Assembly (NCBI GenBank): GCA_021307315.1
Contig: JAJSPD010000041.1
Coordinates: forward strand, 62,001 to 126,000
Direction of reading: 5' to 3'
Length of the DNA: 64,000 bases
Origin: Bisporella sp. PMI_857
Lineage: Eukaryota > Ascomycota > Leotiomycetes > Helotiales > Helotiaceae
Shown: in pieces, positions 23,979 to 35,580 of the stretch
Position numbering within the stretch: the first letter of the stretch is position 1
Layout of the letters: each line of letters opens with the position of its first letter
The notes under the pieces: model-generated
Databases searched by the model: none
Told to the model about the DNA's origin: nothing
The model's input: only the letters and a program-made list of their open reading frames with translations
Made by a program: the position numbers and the translations under genes

Positions 23979-24785
23979 ATGTTTCGCCTCCTTAAATACC
24001 GTGCCACTCTTCTCTCATCTCTGCTTTTTCGTATAAGGCGCTTCTTCGTTTCTTTTATTGGAGTTCCATGTTTTAAATTTTGTCGGGGACATGCGGAGCA
24101 TCGTTTCGTATTTGCTGAGACGCAAAGTGTTATACGTATTGGCCAACTGGCGAATTTCGGAAATCAGTATGATGGGACAACGCTCATAATCTGTATTTGC
24201 GATGCGACGCCTAATGAGATGTTGCAATATCGCCCCGATGATCCATACACCTTTGTTATGGGCCCTAACGGCGTTTGTCTTAATGGAAAGTTGCACTTCA
24301 ACTTGTTGTGCGACGGTAAGCTTTTGCAGCAAATCGCGATGGCTATCGGAATGTCACTTCATTACACGCCAAACGAAGTGGCGGGTCTTACGGGGAAAAT
24401 TATAGAAGTCTTCGAGCGGTGTCGAGGTGACGTGGTGAAATTGATGCAGAGGAATTCTGTTGTATCCAAAAAAAGCTTGAAAAAACTGGTGGAATTGAAT
24501 GGAGAAAGTCTGACTTGGGAGGAAATCTTGCTTTTTCACCGAGCATGGGTTCTATGGAGCCCTTTCGAAAACTACTGGAATGGGGACATTGCTTCTACCG
24601 AAGAAAGTGTAACTCAAGATTTTGCAGCGATTGTGTCGCTGGAAGACCTTGATGACTGGGAACGCGCTCGTGAACGCGCTCGTGAACGCGAAATCTGGAT
24701 TTATCAGAGGGTATTCAGTTGCATTGTGGGTTTAGGTGTAGGTTTGCTGTATTTCTTATATGCCATAGCTAGGTCACTATCCTGA
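23979..24785 (+). CDS. Hypothetical protein with C-terminal membrane helix
   Basis: Open frame of 268 aa from the first ATG (23979). The N-terminus is basic and hydrophobic (MFRLLKYRATLLSSLLFRIR). The middle (about residues 75-190) holds MGPNGVCLNGKLHFNLLCDG and LHYTPNEVAGLTGKIIEVF, then a charged helical part with LVELNGESLTWEEILLFHRA. A short ERARERARERE run comes from an 11-bp tandem duplication near 24,660. The last 27 residues are a likely transmembrane helix (VFSCIVGLGVGLLYFLYAI). No family recognised. A decayed relative lies 0.8 kb downstream on the same strand, so this is one member of a local tandem family. Confidence 0.55.
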   Translation: MFRLLKYRATLLSSLLFRIRRFFVSFIGVPCFKFCRGHAEHRFVFAETQSVIRIGQLANFGNQYDGTTLIICICDATPNEMLQYRPDDPYTFVMGPNGVCLNGKLHFNLLCDGKLLQQIAMAIGMSLHYTPNEVAGLTGKIIEVFERCRGDVVKLMQRNSVVSKKSLKKLVELNGESLTWEEILLFHRAWVLWSPFENYWNGDIASTEESVTQDFAAIVSLEDLDDWERARERAREREIWIYQRVFSCIVGLGVGLLYFLYAIARSLS

Positions 24786-25565
24786 TCGACCACTGTGGTT
24801 TTGAATACCGGCCTTGATGTATGCTGATGAAACATCATCTGCCATTCCACAATGCACCGCTGAAAAGATTCCCGCCCTGATTAATTTCAGTATGTTTGAA
24901 AGAGGCAAATGCACGTTAAGCTTCCTGGTAACAAAGCTCTCATCGCATGCAGCTCTCCCTTCCTCACTTGGATCATCCGTGAATTGCATTACTCGCGAGA
25001 AATTCCGTCATCGCCCGGACGAGAGAGCTGCTCATTCTTTGCCGTGGATGTGCCTTCATTTCCCTGACAGTCATCGGTTGTGGGTTTCGAATGAGGTCCT
25101 TCAGGAGGTCAGAGTTATCCGCATAATGTTCACCTTATTTAGGTCTGCGTTTGTTGTGTGCTGGCAATCTTCTTCCATTATGAGAATGGTCTGACGAGAC
25201 TGTAGAAACGTTAGCCCCCTCATCCGCCTTCCGGATTAGCATGTCGTACATGAACAGTTGCTGTGATGGCTCGAACACGATCGCGATGGAATATGAAGTT
25301 GGTGCGTACAAAAGCGAGGTCAAAGCGGTGCAAAAATGCACAGCATTTGGTGCGATAGGCAAAGTTTTCAGCATTTCAAATGAGACTTCTGACTGGCTAG
25401 TGCCGATGGGTAATGAGCCCTAAGCACTCCGGCGTTTCTGCCTGACGAGTGGGCAGAGCAAATGTCAAAGCCGCAGAAGCTAAATACAGACACCCATTCA
25501 ATACGCGACATTTCAATTCAGTTCTTCAATCACAGTCACCATCTTCTCCCATTTCCCTATATTCA

Positions 25566-26191
25566 ATGGCGTCCTCTGAGAATGCCCTACTCAAGTTCAT
25601 CCCAGGGATCGCAGACCTTATTGTCGGTTTGGACGGAAAACGTATTCTGAGTACAGTGAACTTACCAGTCTCAACGATCATCCCGCTATTGGGGCTGAAC
25701 CCATATTTCATACTGCAACGCGACGATCGCTGAGATATTGAAATATCACAAAAGTCATCCGACTTTTGGCTATCGTTCAACCGTCTTCATTGGCCCTGGG
25801 GGCGGTGTTTGTGATGGCAGGACGTTCCGGTGTGAGTTCCACGACGGTGAACTTGTGCAGCAAGCCGCCAAGGCGGCTGGACAGGTGTACAAGTTAACAG
25901 AAAGCGAAGTGGAGGATCTCACAAAGAAAAATTATTGAAGTCGTCCATCGGTCCTGTCGGGCCATTAAAGACCTGATGCAACGGGTAGCGGATATGACTG
26001 ACAAGCAAGTGATGGAACTGGCGGAGGTAAATGGAATCAATCTCACCTTTTACGACATACGGCTTCTTCATCGCCAGTATGTTGAATGGCAGAAACTCCA
26101 TCGAGAATGCGAAATAGAGGCACGTGGGCGGCGAAACGTGGAGAGGGCAATGGTATGCACTCTCGTTTTGGAGTGGCAATTGAGCTATTAA
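25566..26191 (+). pseudogene. Decayed tandem copy of the 24-kb membrane-protein gene
   Basis: Three frames in sequence match the gene at 23979-24785: GPGGGVCDGRTFRCEFHDGE and LVQQAAKAAGQVYKLTESEV (25738-25938) align with its GPNGVCLNGKLHFNLLCDGK..LQQIAMAIGMSLHYTPNEV, and LMQRVADMTDKQVMELAEVN (from about 25976) aligns with its LMQRNSVVSKKSLKKLVELN. A stop or frameshift lies near 25733, and another near 25937 just after LTKKNY. The piece after that (HRSCRAIKDL, in a shifted frame) fits VFERCRGDVVKL. The C-terminal membrane helix is missing. The 5' part from the ATG at 25566 (MASSENALLKFIPGIADLIV) may be its original start. Confidence 0.6.
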
Positions 26192-26629
26192 AAACCCATC
26201 TTGTGTCTGAGTGCCACACCTAATATCTTGGGGAACCTCGGAGGCAGGATATTGAATATGCTTATGACCTATGTCGAATCAACTCGGTGTGACTTTTGAA
26301 AGGCTATCACATACAGTCATGCGATCGAGCTTCCCTAACTACGCCGATTTTCACCGCTTTGATACCTAGTGCCTGGATAATGACTGTGGGAGCCACCGTA
26401 GCCAGTGTGTTGCTTATAAAATGGATCTATGTCGAGTGAGGTCCGTTCGACCGGCAAGGTGGATCGATACGCACTGTTGCTCAAGGGTGATTGACGCTGG
26501 GTGGTAAACGGGTCTTGGGTAACTATTTTTCAACATTAAAACGATAGATTAAAGAAGCTTCAAACTTGCGGGGGATGAGGGTGGACCTTGGCTGAATATA
26601 TTGGTGGACAGGTCTAAGCACTTTCTTAC

Positions 26630-27000
26630 TCGACACGAGGTCTCTTGTATTATAGCAGAGGGACCCACATAAGCGCATTCATGATAATATCGTCGGCTAT
26701 TGTTAGAATTTGGGGCCCACTGCCTCTCGGAAGTCCTTTGACATAGCCTGAGATGGCCCTGCAACCCGGAAAGAAGTTTCCATCCCCTACGGTAGGCTTG
26801 AGGGTCGGAGTTGCGTGAGCAATATGTGAAAAGTCATTGGGCGGTGAGTCGCATTCAGGTAGCTTTTGAGTCTTGTGATTCCCGATCCAGGAGTGTTGCC
26901 GCCTTCAATTTAGAACCGTTCCCAATAGGCGGAGCTATTCCTGGAAGTATGGATAAATATTCACCACACCCAGATTATACTGATTTCCGGATCTCCCAAC
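26630..27000. repeat. Long direct repeat, left copy (other copy at 63,650-64,000)
   Basis: About 350 bp repeated with high similarity at the right end of the window, including GACCCACATAAGCGCATTCA and AGGAGTGTTGCCGCC followed by AATTTAGAACCGTTCCCAAT. The left copy has small insertions, for example a segment after GCAATATGTGA that is absent on the right. In one forward frame both copies read SAFMIISS[AV]IVRIW.PLP.GSPLT before stops, so this may be a fragment of an old coding repeat or transposon. No family recognised. Confidence 0.75.
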
Positions 27001-27505
27001 TGTTAACAATTGCCCGCCTCGTCCTGGAGGCAAAACTTGCCTCGTTCGACATGGACCCGCAGACCCGAGCCAAGGTATAGCCAACCCAATTCAGCGCGTT
27101 CAGGATATCTTTCCTATGCTTCTACTTTCTCGATATTGCATCCTTCACATTGCTAATACATCGGCAGGGTGCGATATCAGATCATTTACCGAAAAGTTGT
27201 CTGGGGGGCAAAATTCCTCCGGCTAGCTGCCGTCGACTGACGATCGGAGCACTGATGCTCACTCTTTGGTTTTTTAATGTTTCCAACTTATTTTTGGGCT
27301 AAAATTGCCGCCGGAATTGAATTGATGCCATCCGCATCTTGTTGCTTTTCTTGTGCTGGCTCAGCAGATTCGAGCTTCCTACGCTGCTTTAGGTTAAGAT
27401 TAAACACAAAAGTAGATCCTACATCTCCCCGATATAGAACGAGACAAGTCTTCATCAATTGTAAGAGATAGTCAACTCGGACTTGGTTCTGTCAAAGCTG
27501 ACTGT

Positions 27506-27668
27506 TGTCACGGCCCCGGCCCTATCTCGCTTAGAGCCCCTTAAGGCTCGCTTACACTTGGCCCTGGCCAGTCTCCTATAATGCGCTGCTTTCCTTCCCT
27601 TCTTCTATTTTAAGTCCTTCTTTCTGGGATCTCCGGATCGAGATCTCTGTTCGCTTTGAGTTGTTACA
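27506..27668. mobile_element. Solo LTR of a retrotransposon with 5-bp target duplication
   Basis: The 163-bp segment begins TGTCACGGCC and ends GAGTTGTTACA (TG..CA ends). ACTGT flanks it on both sides (27501-27505 and 27669-27673), a perfect 5-bp target site duplication. No internal retrotransposon coding sequence adjoins it, so it is a solo LTR left by recombination. A longer relative of the same family (sharing CACGGCC, CTCGCTTA, GGCCAG, GCGCTGCTTT and CTTCCCTTCTTCT) is at about 62,987-63,210. Confidence 0.8.
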
Positions 27669-29070
27669 ACTGTAAGCTGGCCACTTTGGCGGACTGCGCA
27701 CTTTCAAATCGTGTAAGCACAGTGAAAGCAACTAAGTCCTCAGTACATCTATTTCCACATCATGACGGAAGAACATAATAGCAAATAAGAACATCAGCCG
27801 ATAGACATTTTTAGAGCCGGATTCTCAGCAAAGATTGGCCAGGGATCCCAGCCCGTCGTCCATCGCACGTCGACCTTCCCAAAGCACCCATTATAGCCTC
27901 CAATAGTTGGCCAATTCTGCAATACCCCGCCAGGTCTCGACCGATTGAGAGTGCGGAGGGCTATATGCAAATGAGATTTGTACATCCAACGCCATTAGTT
28001 CGCCTTTGGCTAACTCGTCAATGGTCTCTTGCAGCAAATGGCTCATTTTCGGCTAGTTGTAGCTCGCCAGAGTCAGAGTTTTTGTCGTTCATATAACCCT
28101 TACCGCAAGTGACTCCGCGGAATCAGGTGAGCCTTACTAACGGGCTTCAAGGGAGGCAGCTAGATCTTTCAAAAAGAGAATGCGGACAACTCTTTTGACT
28201 TCTCGGGGATAGCATCCACGATGGTACAATATCCGTCATGCTGGATAACTGTTGTCAAGTGAGGGTTCCAGAAAGTTGTTTGTATTGCTTTTGTATCTTT
28301 CGGGTAGTATTCTTGCTGAGGAGCCAGTCTCGCAATCAGTTGAAGCTCTCGGTAGGGCCTAGCCGTGATAGGAGTCCATAGCTGACAGTATCCCGATTTC
28401 AGGCAATGCAAAGCCTCTTCGGTTCCAGTGTGGCTTCTCAGAGGATCTGGGAGCGCAAACACGTACATGATACATAGCTTTCAAGTACAGAAGTTGGGGT
28501 TCAGCTAGACAATCAAGACTTCAAGAACATTATTAATCGTGAATTTCGCATAGCCGTTGTTGTTCGCAACAAAGAGTGAAATGTGCTGACCGTTGCGGCT
28601 ATATCTGATTTCTCCCATAATAGGCTCTGAAATACTTTTTTGACGCTGCGGAACCGAGGACAAGTAATTGGTGATCGGATCACGCGCTCTAAACACTTTT
28701 CTCAGGCGAGCCCTAGAACTCGGTCCGTACCACATACTGGCGTCTTGGTTGGGATCAATCTCCGATCTCGATTGAAAAGACTCAAACAGGTAGTTTCCAT
28801 TCACAAAGAATGAGAGCTTCAAGCGCCGCAGCTCGACGGCCAATTTGCGCTGGCCAGGCTAGAATGCCGCCAAGTGTCGACGGCTTTCGAAGTGCTCAAA
28901 AGTGCGCCGAATACGTTGGTACAACGAAGAGCGCGGATCGACTAGCGTAGAATTGCGGCGCGTTGCGTAGCCAGTACTAAAATTGAGGACCCGATTGCTT
29001 TGCTTCGACGTCCATATGTTTGGGAGCTGCTTAATCACAACAACTTGGGTCCTGAGATCTAGCCAATGTA

Positions 29071-30372
29071 CAAATGGTTCCGGGAAGTGTTCGTCACGTG
29101 GCAGTTTTCATACTCTTCGTTTCAAAGCACAATAACTTCAGAACCACTTATTCATTCTATTGATTATATATATCAATTAAAACCTTATTCAGTACTTTGT
29201 TGAACCACTCTTGTTTTTGATTACTGCATCTAATCAACGCAGCATACTATTACAAAAAGTAAGTAGACTTTTCGGCATAATTTGTAGCTATATTTCGTGC
29301 AACGCTTGCTTCATTTCAGCTACGTTTTTTGCTCTGTGCTTTCTATTCCCGGTTCTTCCTTTGATTTGCTTCTATAAATTTTCAATTGGTGTCAGATCTA
29401 GAGATTGTAGCGGCTACGAAAGGATTTTAACTTTTTGTTTAGTCAAGAAAGCTCGAACAGTCTTTGCTTTGTGCTATAGCGCATTGTCTTTTTAAATAAC
29501 AACTGATAGCCCGTACTTTGCTCTTATTCGTCGGTAGAATAGAATAAAGTACTTCTTTAAAACGTCGATATAACGCTTCGCAGTTATAGTTCCTTTTTGA
29601 AGAAGAATAACAAAAAGCCCTATTTCTTTTCCACAAAAACAAGTCTACACTCCAATTGCCGTCCGGCTACTCTTAAACGTAAGCTTCAAATTTTTGCTTA
29701 GTCATTCCTTATTTGGCCCGCGTGTAACGTAAAAGATATTATTTGATTCTCCGACATAAAATGTAGCTTCGTTCGACTAGTATACAGTTCGTCAGTTTTT
29801 TTTCTTTTTCTTTTTTACTTTTGTCTATGAAAGCCTTTTTGTTATATTTTCTGGCCGAAGCCAAAACTTTTTGCGCGGAACTCTTTTTGACTTTCTATGC
29901 TCTTTCAAGATTTGTCGAACAGTATTTCGGCTAAGTCGAACGCCAGACTTAGAAAGAGTAGCTAAAAGCTTAAGAGAGCACCTTGGATTAGCTACCGCGT
30001 AGCGTACCAAAGCTTTATCTTGTCGATTACTGGTCGCTTTAGGTGCTCCGGACCGTGGCTTCGAATGAAAATCGAGTGTGCTTTGCTTCTTGAGACGGTT
30101 GATAAGAAAGCTCATAGTAGAGTAGGGTTGTTTGAAATGCGCCGCAACAGCCGAAACGTTCTTTGTACAATCGTATCGCTCCCAAATACGTGCTCTTAGA
30201 GTAGGGGAGAGCTCTACACGGCTGGTTTTGCGTACGTAGCCTATAATAATATGAGGAATCGCAATCAATTAAAAAAAAAAGTGTGTGTGTGGGCTGAACC
30301 GTAGTTGGAGGGGTAAAAACCCCACATAATATGTGGGTAGATCACGTGACGAACACTTCCCGGAACCGTTTG
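29071..30372 (-). mobile_element. Degenerate Tc1/mariner element, 1.3 kb
   Basis: The 30-bp ends at 29071-29100 and 30343-30372 are inverted copies with one mismatch (CAAATGGTTCCGGGAAGTGT.. against CAAACGGTTCC..). Each is bordered by TA (29069-29070 and 30373-30374), the Tc1/mariner target duplication. The 1302-bp length is typical for the superfamily. It lies inside the DUF3638-type relic and contains the transposase relic listed next. A second small palindrome, CCCACATAATATGTGGG, lies just inside the right end. Confidence 0.85.
29210..30268 (-). pseudogene. Tc1/mariner transposase relic
   Basis: From about 30240 to 29825 one minus-strand frame of about 140 codons encodes the N-terminal paired-type helix-turn-helix: RVELSPTLRARIWERYDCTK, VAAHFKQPYSTMSFLINRL, then KSTLD-like text and LLATLSKSGVRLSRNTVRQI, ending at a stop after ENITKRLS. 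The catalytic DDE half (29,800-29,210) is recognisable only in outline (a frame with TKLHFMSENQIISFTLHAGQ, RLRVAGRQLECRLVFVEKK) and holds many stops. Stop codons concentrate in the AT-rich half, as expected from C-to-T decay. The element cannot move by itself. Confidence 0.75.
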
Positions 30373-31175
30373 TACACAATTGTCGACTAACGATGCGGGT
30401 AAATGGAAATGATCTAGAGTCCTAAACACTCGTGGCGGGATCAGCTCCAAAACAGCATTATGCATGCGTGCCCTCACAAATACCTCCCGTTGCGGAATCC
30501 AAGATGAATCTGGTAGCTGCAATGATAGCGAGCATGTAGGTCAAGCCAGAGAGAGATGAAGGGTATTTCAGCAAGCTCTGCTGTGGAACCACTGCTGTCC
30601 TTCACTCTGATGGCAATTTGCCAATAGGCTTTCCTATCACAAGCAAATGCCTTTTCAGTAGGTGGAAATGCACAGTCGGCAGCATAGTTTGGGAAGTAGC
30701 AACAACAATGATCTGGACCCACCATTGGCCTGGATCTGGAAGAAATTCGAATCCAGGGATCTTGCTTGATTGGGTCTCTTCAGCATCTGGCTAGATATTA
30801 GTAGCGATTGATGATATCAAGCTGCCTTGACTGGATTTAAGAGGATACCTAGAGATGGATCTCAACTGGTGGACCATATTGAAATCGCGGATCAAAGCGT
30901 TTTTCAAATCCAAGGGCAGAGTAGTAGAATTGCTGATTATGTCACTTTGCAAAAGATGGAGCAAACGTCTGTCTGCAAAATAAAGCGGCCGGAAAGGCGT
31001 ACCGAGAGCATTTTCGGAGATTTCTGCATCTGTTGCGGTCTGGATCTCTGACCGGAATGCGGGAATCCAGTTAGTCGATGTGCAATAGTGACCAAGGTCT
31101 CCATGCAATTTGTTTCGCGCTAATTGGATGAGATCCCGTTCAGGTGCTAACCCAGCCGATCTACTAGTCATTTAC

Positions 31176-34100
31176 AGAAAGCTCCATCTCTTCGCCGCTT
31201 CCGTACTCAAGTTTAGATTTCAAGTTCAACAGAAATCTGAGACTATTGTCGAGTTGTTCCAGAGAAAAGGGTTTGAAACGACATGTATTTGACCGACCAT
31301 CATCACTTCCTGCCTTGGGATGTCCTGAGTTCCCCCGCTGAGGATTTATACCAAGCGGTTACGCTCTGTCATGCGGGAATCGAGCTTTTGGATAATGCAC
31401 AGGGACGGGGGCATCGTTTTGATGCCGTCAAAGACGTGTTGGCCAGATTCGCCGTCAGTACGATATCGCTAGACCTTATACGACTTCGTGTGCTTGTCAA
31501 CGCACTAATATCACTTGGTTTTGCAGTAGTTCGGGGATAGAACCGCACATCCAAAAAAGGGGAGGGCGTATAGATGTTGCTGATTTCCCTTTGAGCAAGT
31601 TCTAGTCCAGCCGCTTCTATTGGCGCTAGGGAATATTTCCTTCATTGGCACATGAAATGTGGAAGTGGGCTGCCAAATACTCTCTGACGAAAGTTATCTT
31701 GTCCATCCCGCGCGTGGAGTTGTCTGTTTAGGGGTTTACGGATCCACATACGACCCATGAGGTCACGTAGTCTGCACAATCACATTTCGTAGAATCTGGA
31801 GTAGAATCTAATACAATAACAATTACCATATCCATCAAGAGCAAGAGCGTGGCCTATAGAGCTACGCCCGTTGCCCCGTGGAAGGTAAGGGGGGCAAACC
31901 AATAGTTATTTATAGTAGAGGTGTCGTAGCTTCTTCGTCTCCCAAGTCACCATGGATTTCCGGAAGCGAGATGCCACTCGCCATCTGACTGGTGCTGGTA
32001 TCTCGTGTTTCGTTAGGATCTTAACTAGATCAATATCATCGCATGGGAAAGTAGTGAATGGGAATGCCTACGAGAAAAACCAACAGCATCCTCATTGGCT
32101 GTCTAGAATGAATTCATCGGCGCCTCTGAAAATGGACCACTGATAACATGCTTACATCTATTTGAAGACACCAGCTCCGGGGAGTCCCCGTATTTTCTTT
32201 ACATACCTTGGTTTCACTTCAGGGCCTTCGGCTCCAGATCCCACAAATGTGTACCTTTATCCAAGGTAAGGCTTGTCGATTGATTTATATTTGCCTTACA
32301 CCAAGTTGAAGGGTCGTAGATCCAGGGTGAACTTTGATCCGTAGTAGCGCCACTTCAAAGGGAACCTGTTCAAGGCTATTCAAGTCGTTACGAAGCCTTT
32401 CCTTGAAATCGTCGTTGGTAGAACTTCCTGACGACAGAATATAGGATCTGAGTGAGAAACGAGGAAGATGATTCGAATATAGGATTGGCATGACCAGGTG
32501 CGGCGAACATCATTTTGTGATACAGGACCGTGCGAGCGCATGCATTGGACCGGTAACTGTCTAACGTTTGGGAAATAATAGATTAACTTAGCACTCCTAA
32601 GATTAGACGTTGGCGTGCACCGTATGCTACCGAGAGGTTGAGCCGCTCGAATTCCCAAATCTTCCGAAAAAAATACTCATTTGGTGAGATGCATCGTTGC
32701 ATGCTATATTAAAAATCGTGTTAGGCAAATTACCTTGCATCCTCGAGGGGAAAGCGCCGTCGGAAATGCTATCCCCATATATTTTAAGGAGCTAACATCC
32801 ATCCGTCATTGATTCTCCTAAAATGTTTGCTACAGGTCTACCGAATGCCCTAGAGGAAAGACCGAAATAAAGTGATTCCTTAGAGAAAGAGAGCTTTGTT
32901 GCCATGCCAGGAGGCATCAAAACATTTATGATCTAGTGAATCGAAATGGATGGCATTTTAATTGGGGAGACACTAGCGCTGCAAGCGCTTTACGCATATC
33001 GGACGCGATGGCCCGTGACCCGTGGCAACAGTTCCAGGAAAAAGAGTGGCCGCCTATGAGGACATACAACCCAATGATGTCTTTCTTTTGATCGGGCTCT
33101 TCATACAAATGATGGGGCAGAGACATCTGTAAAAGAGGTGCCCCTACATGGTTAGTTATCGAAAAATATAGCACACTTGATAGGCCATATACCTTGAGCT
33201 TCACAATGTGGATCACTTCATAAAAATTTCGCTCCTGAAAGACCTCACACCTTGCCTCCATACTGTCTTATCCCCGAAGCTTTTGTCCCAATCCCGAAAA
33301 CCTAAATGGCCAAAGTAGAGGCTAATCAACCGAGAAGGCATGACATGATCCTGAAATTTAGGGAGCATTACACCCCGAGGCACTACAGTGCTGCTACCAA
33401 GTCAGCGTGGCTTCTACGGATATTTGACGGAGTATTTCACCTCTATGATGAACAAGGCAGTCTTGTCCTAGCCAGGCCAGCGGGACAGCACTCCCGCATA
33501 AAGAGTTGGGGAGGTCAACAAAGCAGTTGCTAACAAGGTAAATAAAGTCGCAAAACCAATCCGAAAATCTACAGTCAAGCCTTTATGAACTTAAAGTGAT
33601 CCAGCCATTAGCTTGAGAGAGGGTAGCTGCAGCCTTTATACTCTTTCACTCCGAGAATTTGCCTTACTATCGGACCACCCCAGCGAGCGCAATAGATATG
33701 TGGTTGCCACATAGGCGGAGCCGCACTCCAGTTCTCCCCGAAGACACGAGACTGGCTGTTGCTCGCCTCACACAGGCTATGGTACATTAGCGCATTGCCT
33801 CTAGCGATTTACCATGCCTCACCAGAAATGCACGAGCATGTTGGTTCCTTTATACCACTCGTATCCAGCTCGCTCGCGTATATTACCCACCCTGAACCCG
33901 GCGGCAAGTAAAGGACTCCTAAATTTGCTCCCCCCCCCAAGCTCTCGAGTCATTGTATTCGGTTGCGGTCAACTCACCTACCTATTTCTGTTACCCCATG
34001 GTCTTTCCTTACTTTCCTCTGCCTCTACGTGCGAGCAGTGTCACTCCTTCGAACGTTATAGAAGTAACTGTATAGGCAAGACGATAAGTGTTCGACTCCT

Positions 34101-34434
34101 TAGTGTGAAATTAAGCATGCGATATTAAGGGAAAACGGAATGACGTGACTACTTTCCCATCAAGAGCTCAATATAAGTCAAGTTTTAGTGGTACTTTCTA
34201 AATTTCCATTTATATTGTGCCTCTCTCTGCCATTCTCAAAGTATCTGTGTACTCCATAACGGCTCAGGTGGCCAGTCGTGATTCCAGTACAGGTTCTGTA
34301 CTCATGATGATAAGCCCCCCAATTCCTTCAAACAGATCTGCGCAATGCGTTGAGAGTCCCAGGCAGCTTATATCAGCTATAGGAAGAACAACTATAGAGC
34401 TGTATAAAGACGGGGAAATCTTTATCTAATCGAT
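31176..34434. other. 3.3 kb with no gene supported
   Basis: Scattered frames include minus 33261-32926 (one GT..AG pair could fit after HIVKLK), minus 32491-32285 (DDFKERLRNDLNSLEQVPFE) and plus 33306-33533. None has a recognisable family or complete exon set. Given the relics on both sides, these may be further decayed coding fragments. The GC-poor stretches near 32,690 and 34,130 show nothing else. Confidence 0.35.
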
Positions 34435-34983
34435 TTAGGCAGATCCACCGTTGAACGCATTGAATAATTTGGTTTCGAATATCGACAAACTATTGTCTTG
34501 CTCGCGAAACTGCCGCTGTAAGTCCAGATACTTCTGCTTCCAGCTCTCCTCGTCCTCAATATTGATATACTGTGGCGTAATGTTCGAATCCTCCTCCGCT
34601 AAAGCATTTATATTGACCAGAAACGTTCCTGGAGACGAGAATCCGGCTTGTTGGCTGCTAATAATCTGATCACAGATCTTGGAGGCTTCAGCAAGAGAAC
34701 AGCGCATGGAAACGGTACCATTTGGTAAAAGCCATTCCGCCGATAGGATGCGGGAGATGATCTGTGATTTCAGCGTACCGACTATTTTGTCATTAGATAG
34801 CAAAAGAGAGTTCCACCCAAAGGTGATGGCGGGAAACGGCTGAAGGGAGATGTTCCGCGCTGCTGGGAGTAGTTGGGTATATAGACCGAAGTTTGGGTTG
34901 ATTAGGGATGTCATTTGGATAGCAGTTTCTTGATGGTTTCGCACGGTTGGGTCCTGCGATTGTATAGCGTGGCCTGGAGGCAT
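34435..34983 (-). CDS. Hypothetical protein, C-terminal coiled coil, possibly 5'-incomplete
   Basis: The frame is open from about 35,120 down to a stop at 34435; the first ATG in it is at 34983, giving 182 aa. The upstream part of the frame (DPEQYAGHTSSTTRGGGEAR, LAPRPPVILANKQRN) also looks like real low-complexity protein, so an earlier exon may exist although I could not find its acceptor. The visible protein has a folded middle (NPNFGLYTQLLPAARN, FPAITFGWNSLLLSND, LSAEWLLPNGTVSMRCSLAE) and ends in a charged helix (ESWKQKYLDLQRQFREQDNS) suited to a coiled coil. No family recognised. Confidence 0.5.
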   Translation of the reverse strand: MPPGHAIQSQDPTVRNHQETAIQMTSLINPNFGLYTQLLPAARNISLQPFPAITFGWNSLLLSNDKIVGTLKSQIISRILSAEWLLPNGTVSMRCSLAEASKICDQIISSQQAGFSSPGTFLVNINALAEEDSNITPQYINIEDEESWKQKYLDLQRQFREQDNSLSIFETKLFNAFNGGSA

Positions 34984-35319
34984 GCTGTTTCTTTGCTTAT
35001 TGGCAAGAATTACTGGAGGCCGTGGTGCTAGTCTGGCTTCACCTCCCCCTCTTGTGGTGCTTGAAGTATGGCCTGCGTACTGCTCTGGATCATGGTACAA
35101 CAAGTCATCAATTTTATTTTAGACCCTGGATAAGGGCGGAGCTATAGTGGTGCCTCAGAGTGACTAATTCATCTAAGCTAACTCCACTCGGGGGCAATAT
35201 GTCCCGTTCATGAGTGCAGGCCTCCACCAGTAGTGCAGGCCCGTATGTACTTGGCCAACATGGGCTGAGAACGAGAACCCCTGTTTGTAGCTTTTCGCCC
35301 AAAATTGAGCACTACTCCT

Positions 35320-35580
35320 ACTCTCCCCCCCCCCTAATAAAGGTTATACGGTGGATTTTATGGGGCGATACCGTAGAAGCAGTCTCCTGAATGGCTATAA
35401 ATCCTTGCGGCTCCCTTGCGAGGCTTTTTTTGCCTCTTTCGCACGAGCCATGAAAAGGACTTCAACCCTTGACAAGTAACGGATACAGAGAATCTAAGTG
35501 GCTATGCCCTAGTAGAGAAAGACTTGGCCTATCCAGTATTTTCCAGCGTATAACCTTTATTAGAGAGGGGGGGGGAGAGT
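35320..35580. repeat. Inverted repeat with poly-C/poly-G tracts
   Basis: 35320-35350 contains CTCTCCC.. with an 11-C run, then CTAATAAAGGTTATACG. The same sequence returns inverted at 35547-35580 (CGTATAACCTTTATTAG, then a G-run). The arms are about 31-34 bp and the loop about 195 bp. The right arm lies inside a minus-strand open frame (35722-35462, beginning MTEAPHLAPSEYFRMHL) that looks partly protein-like but cannot be linked to a gene. This could be the two ends of a very small inverted-repeat transposon, but no clear target duplication was found. Confidence 0.55.

Larger units (their letters stand above)
28150..31175 (-). pseudogene. Relic of a giant DUF3638/DUF3645-type fungal protein gene, split by a Tc1 element
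   Basis: Minus-strand blocks in family order, from recall of this about 3000-aa fungal family: a possible far N-terminal block (31171-30791), WWVQIIVVATSQT and KDSSGSTAELAEIPFISLW in shifted frames, then WIPQREVFVRARMHNAVLEL and DHFHLPASLVDNCV up to 30375. After the Tc1 insertion, HWLDLRTQVVVIKQLPNIW follows and runs to a stop after RRHLAAF. Next come ELRRLKLSFFVNGNYLFESF and DPNQDASMWYG (28843-28505), and finally LPDPLRSHTGTEEALHCLKS with LTTVIQHDGY (28468-28169). Stops and shifts separate most blocks, and the DUF3638 core itself is absent. Across the transposon footprint the frame is exactly continuous once one TA is counted, so the insertion hit a coding region. The family is annotated as ubiquitin-related, but its biochemistry is unclear. 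Confidence 0.7.
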
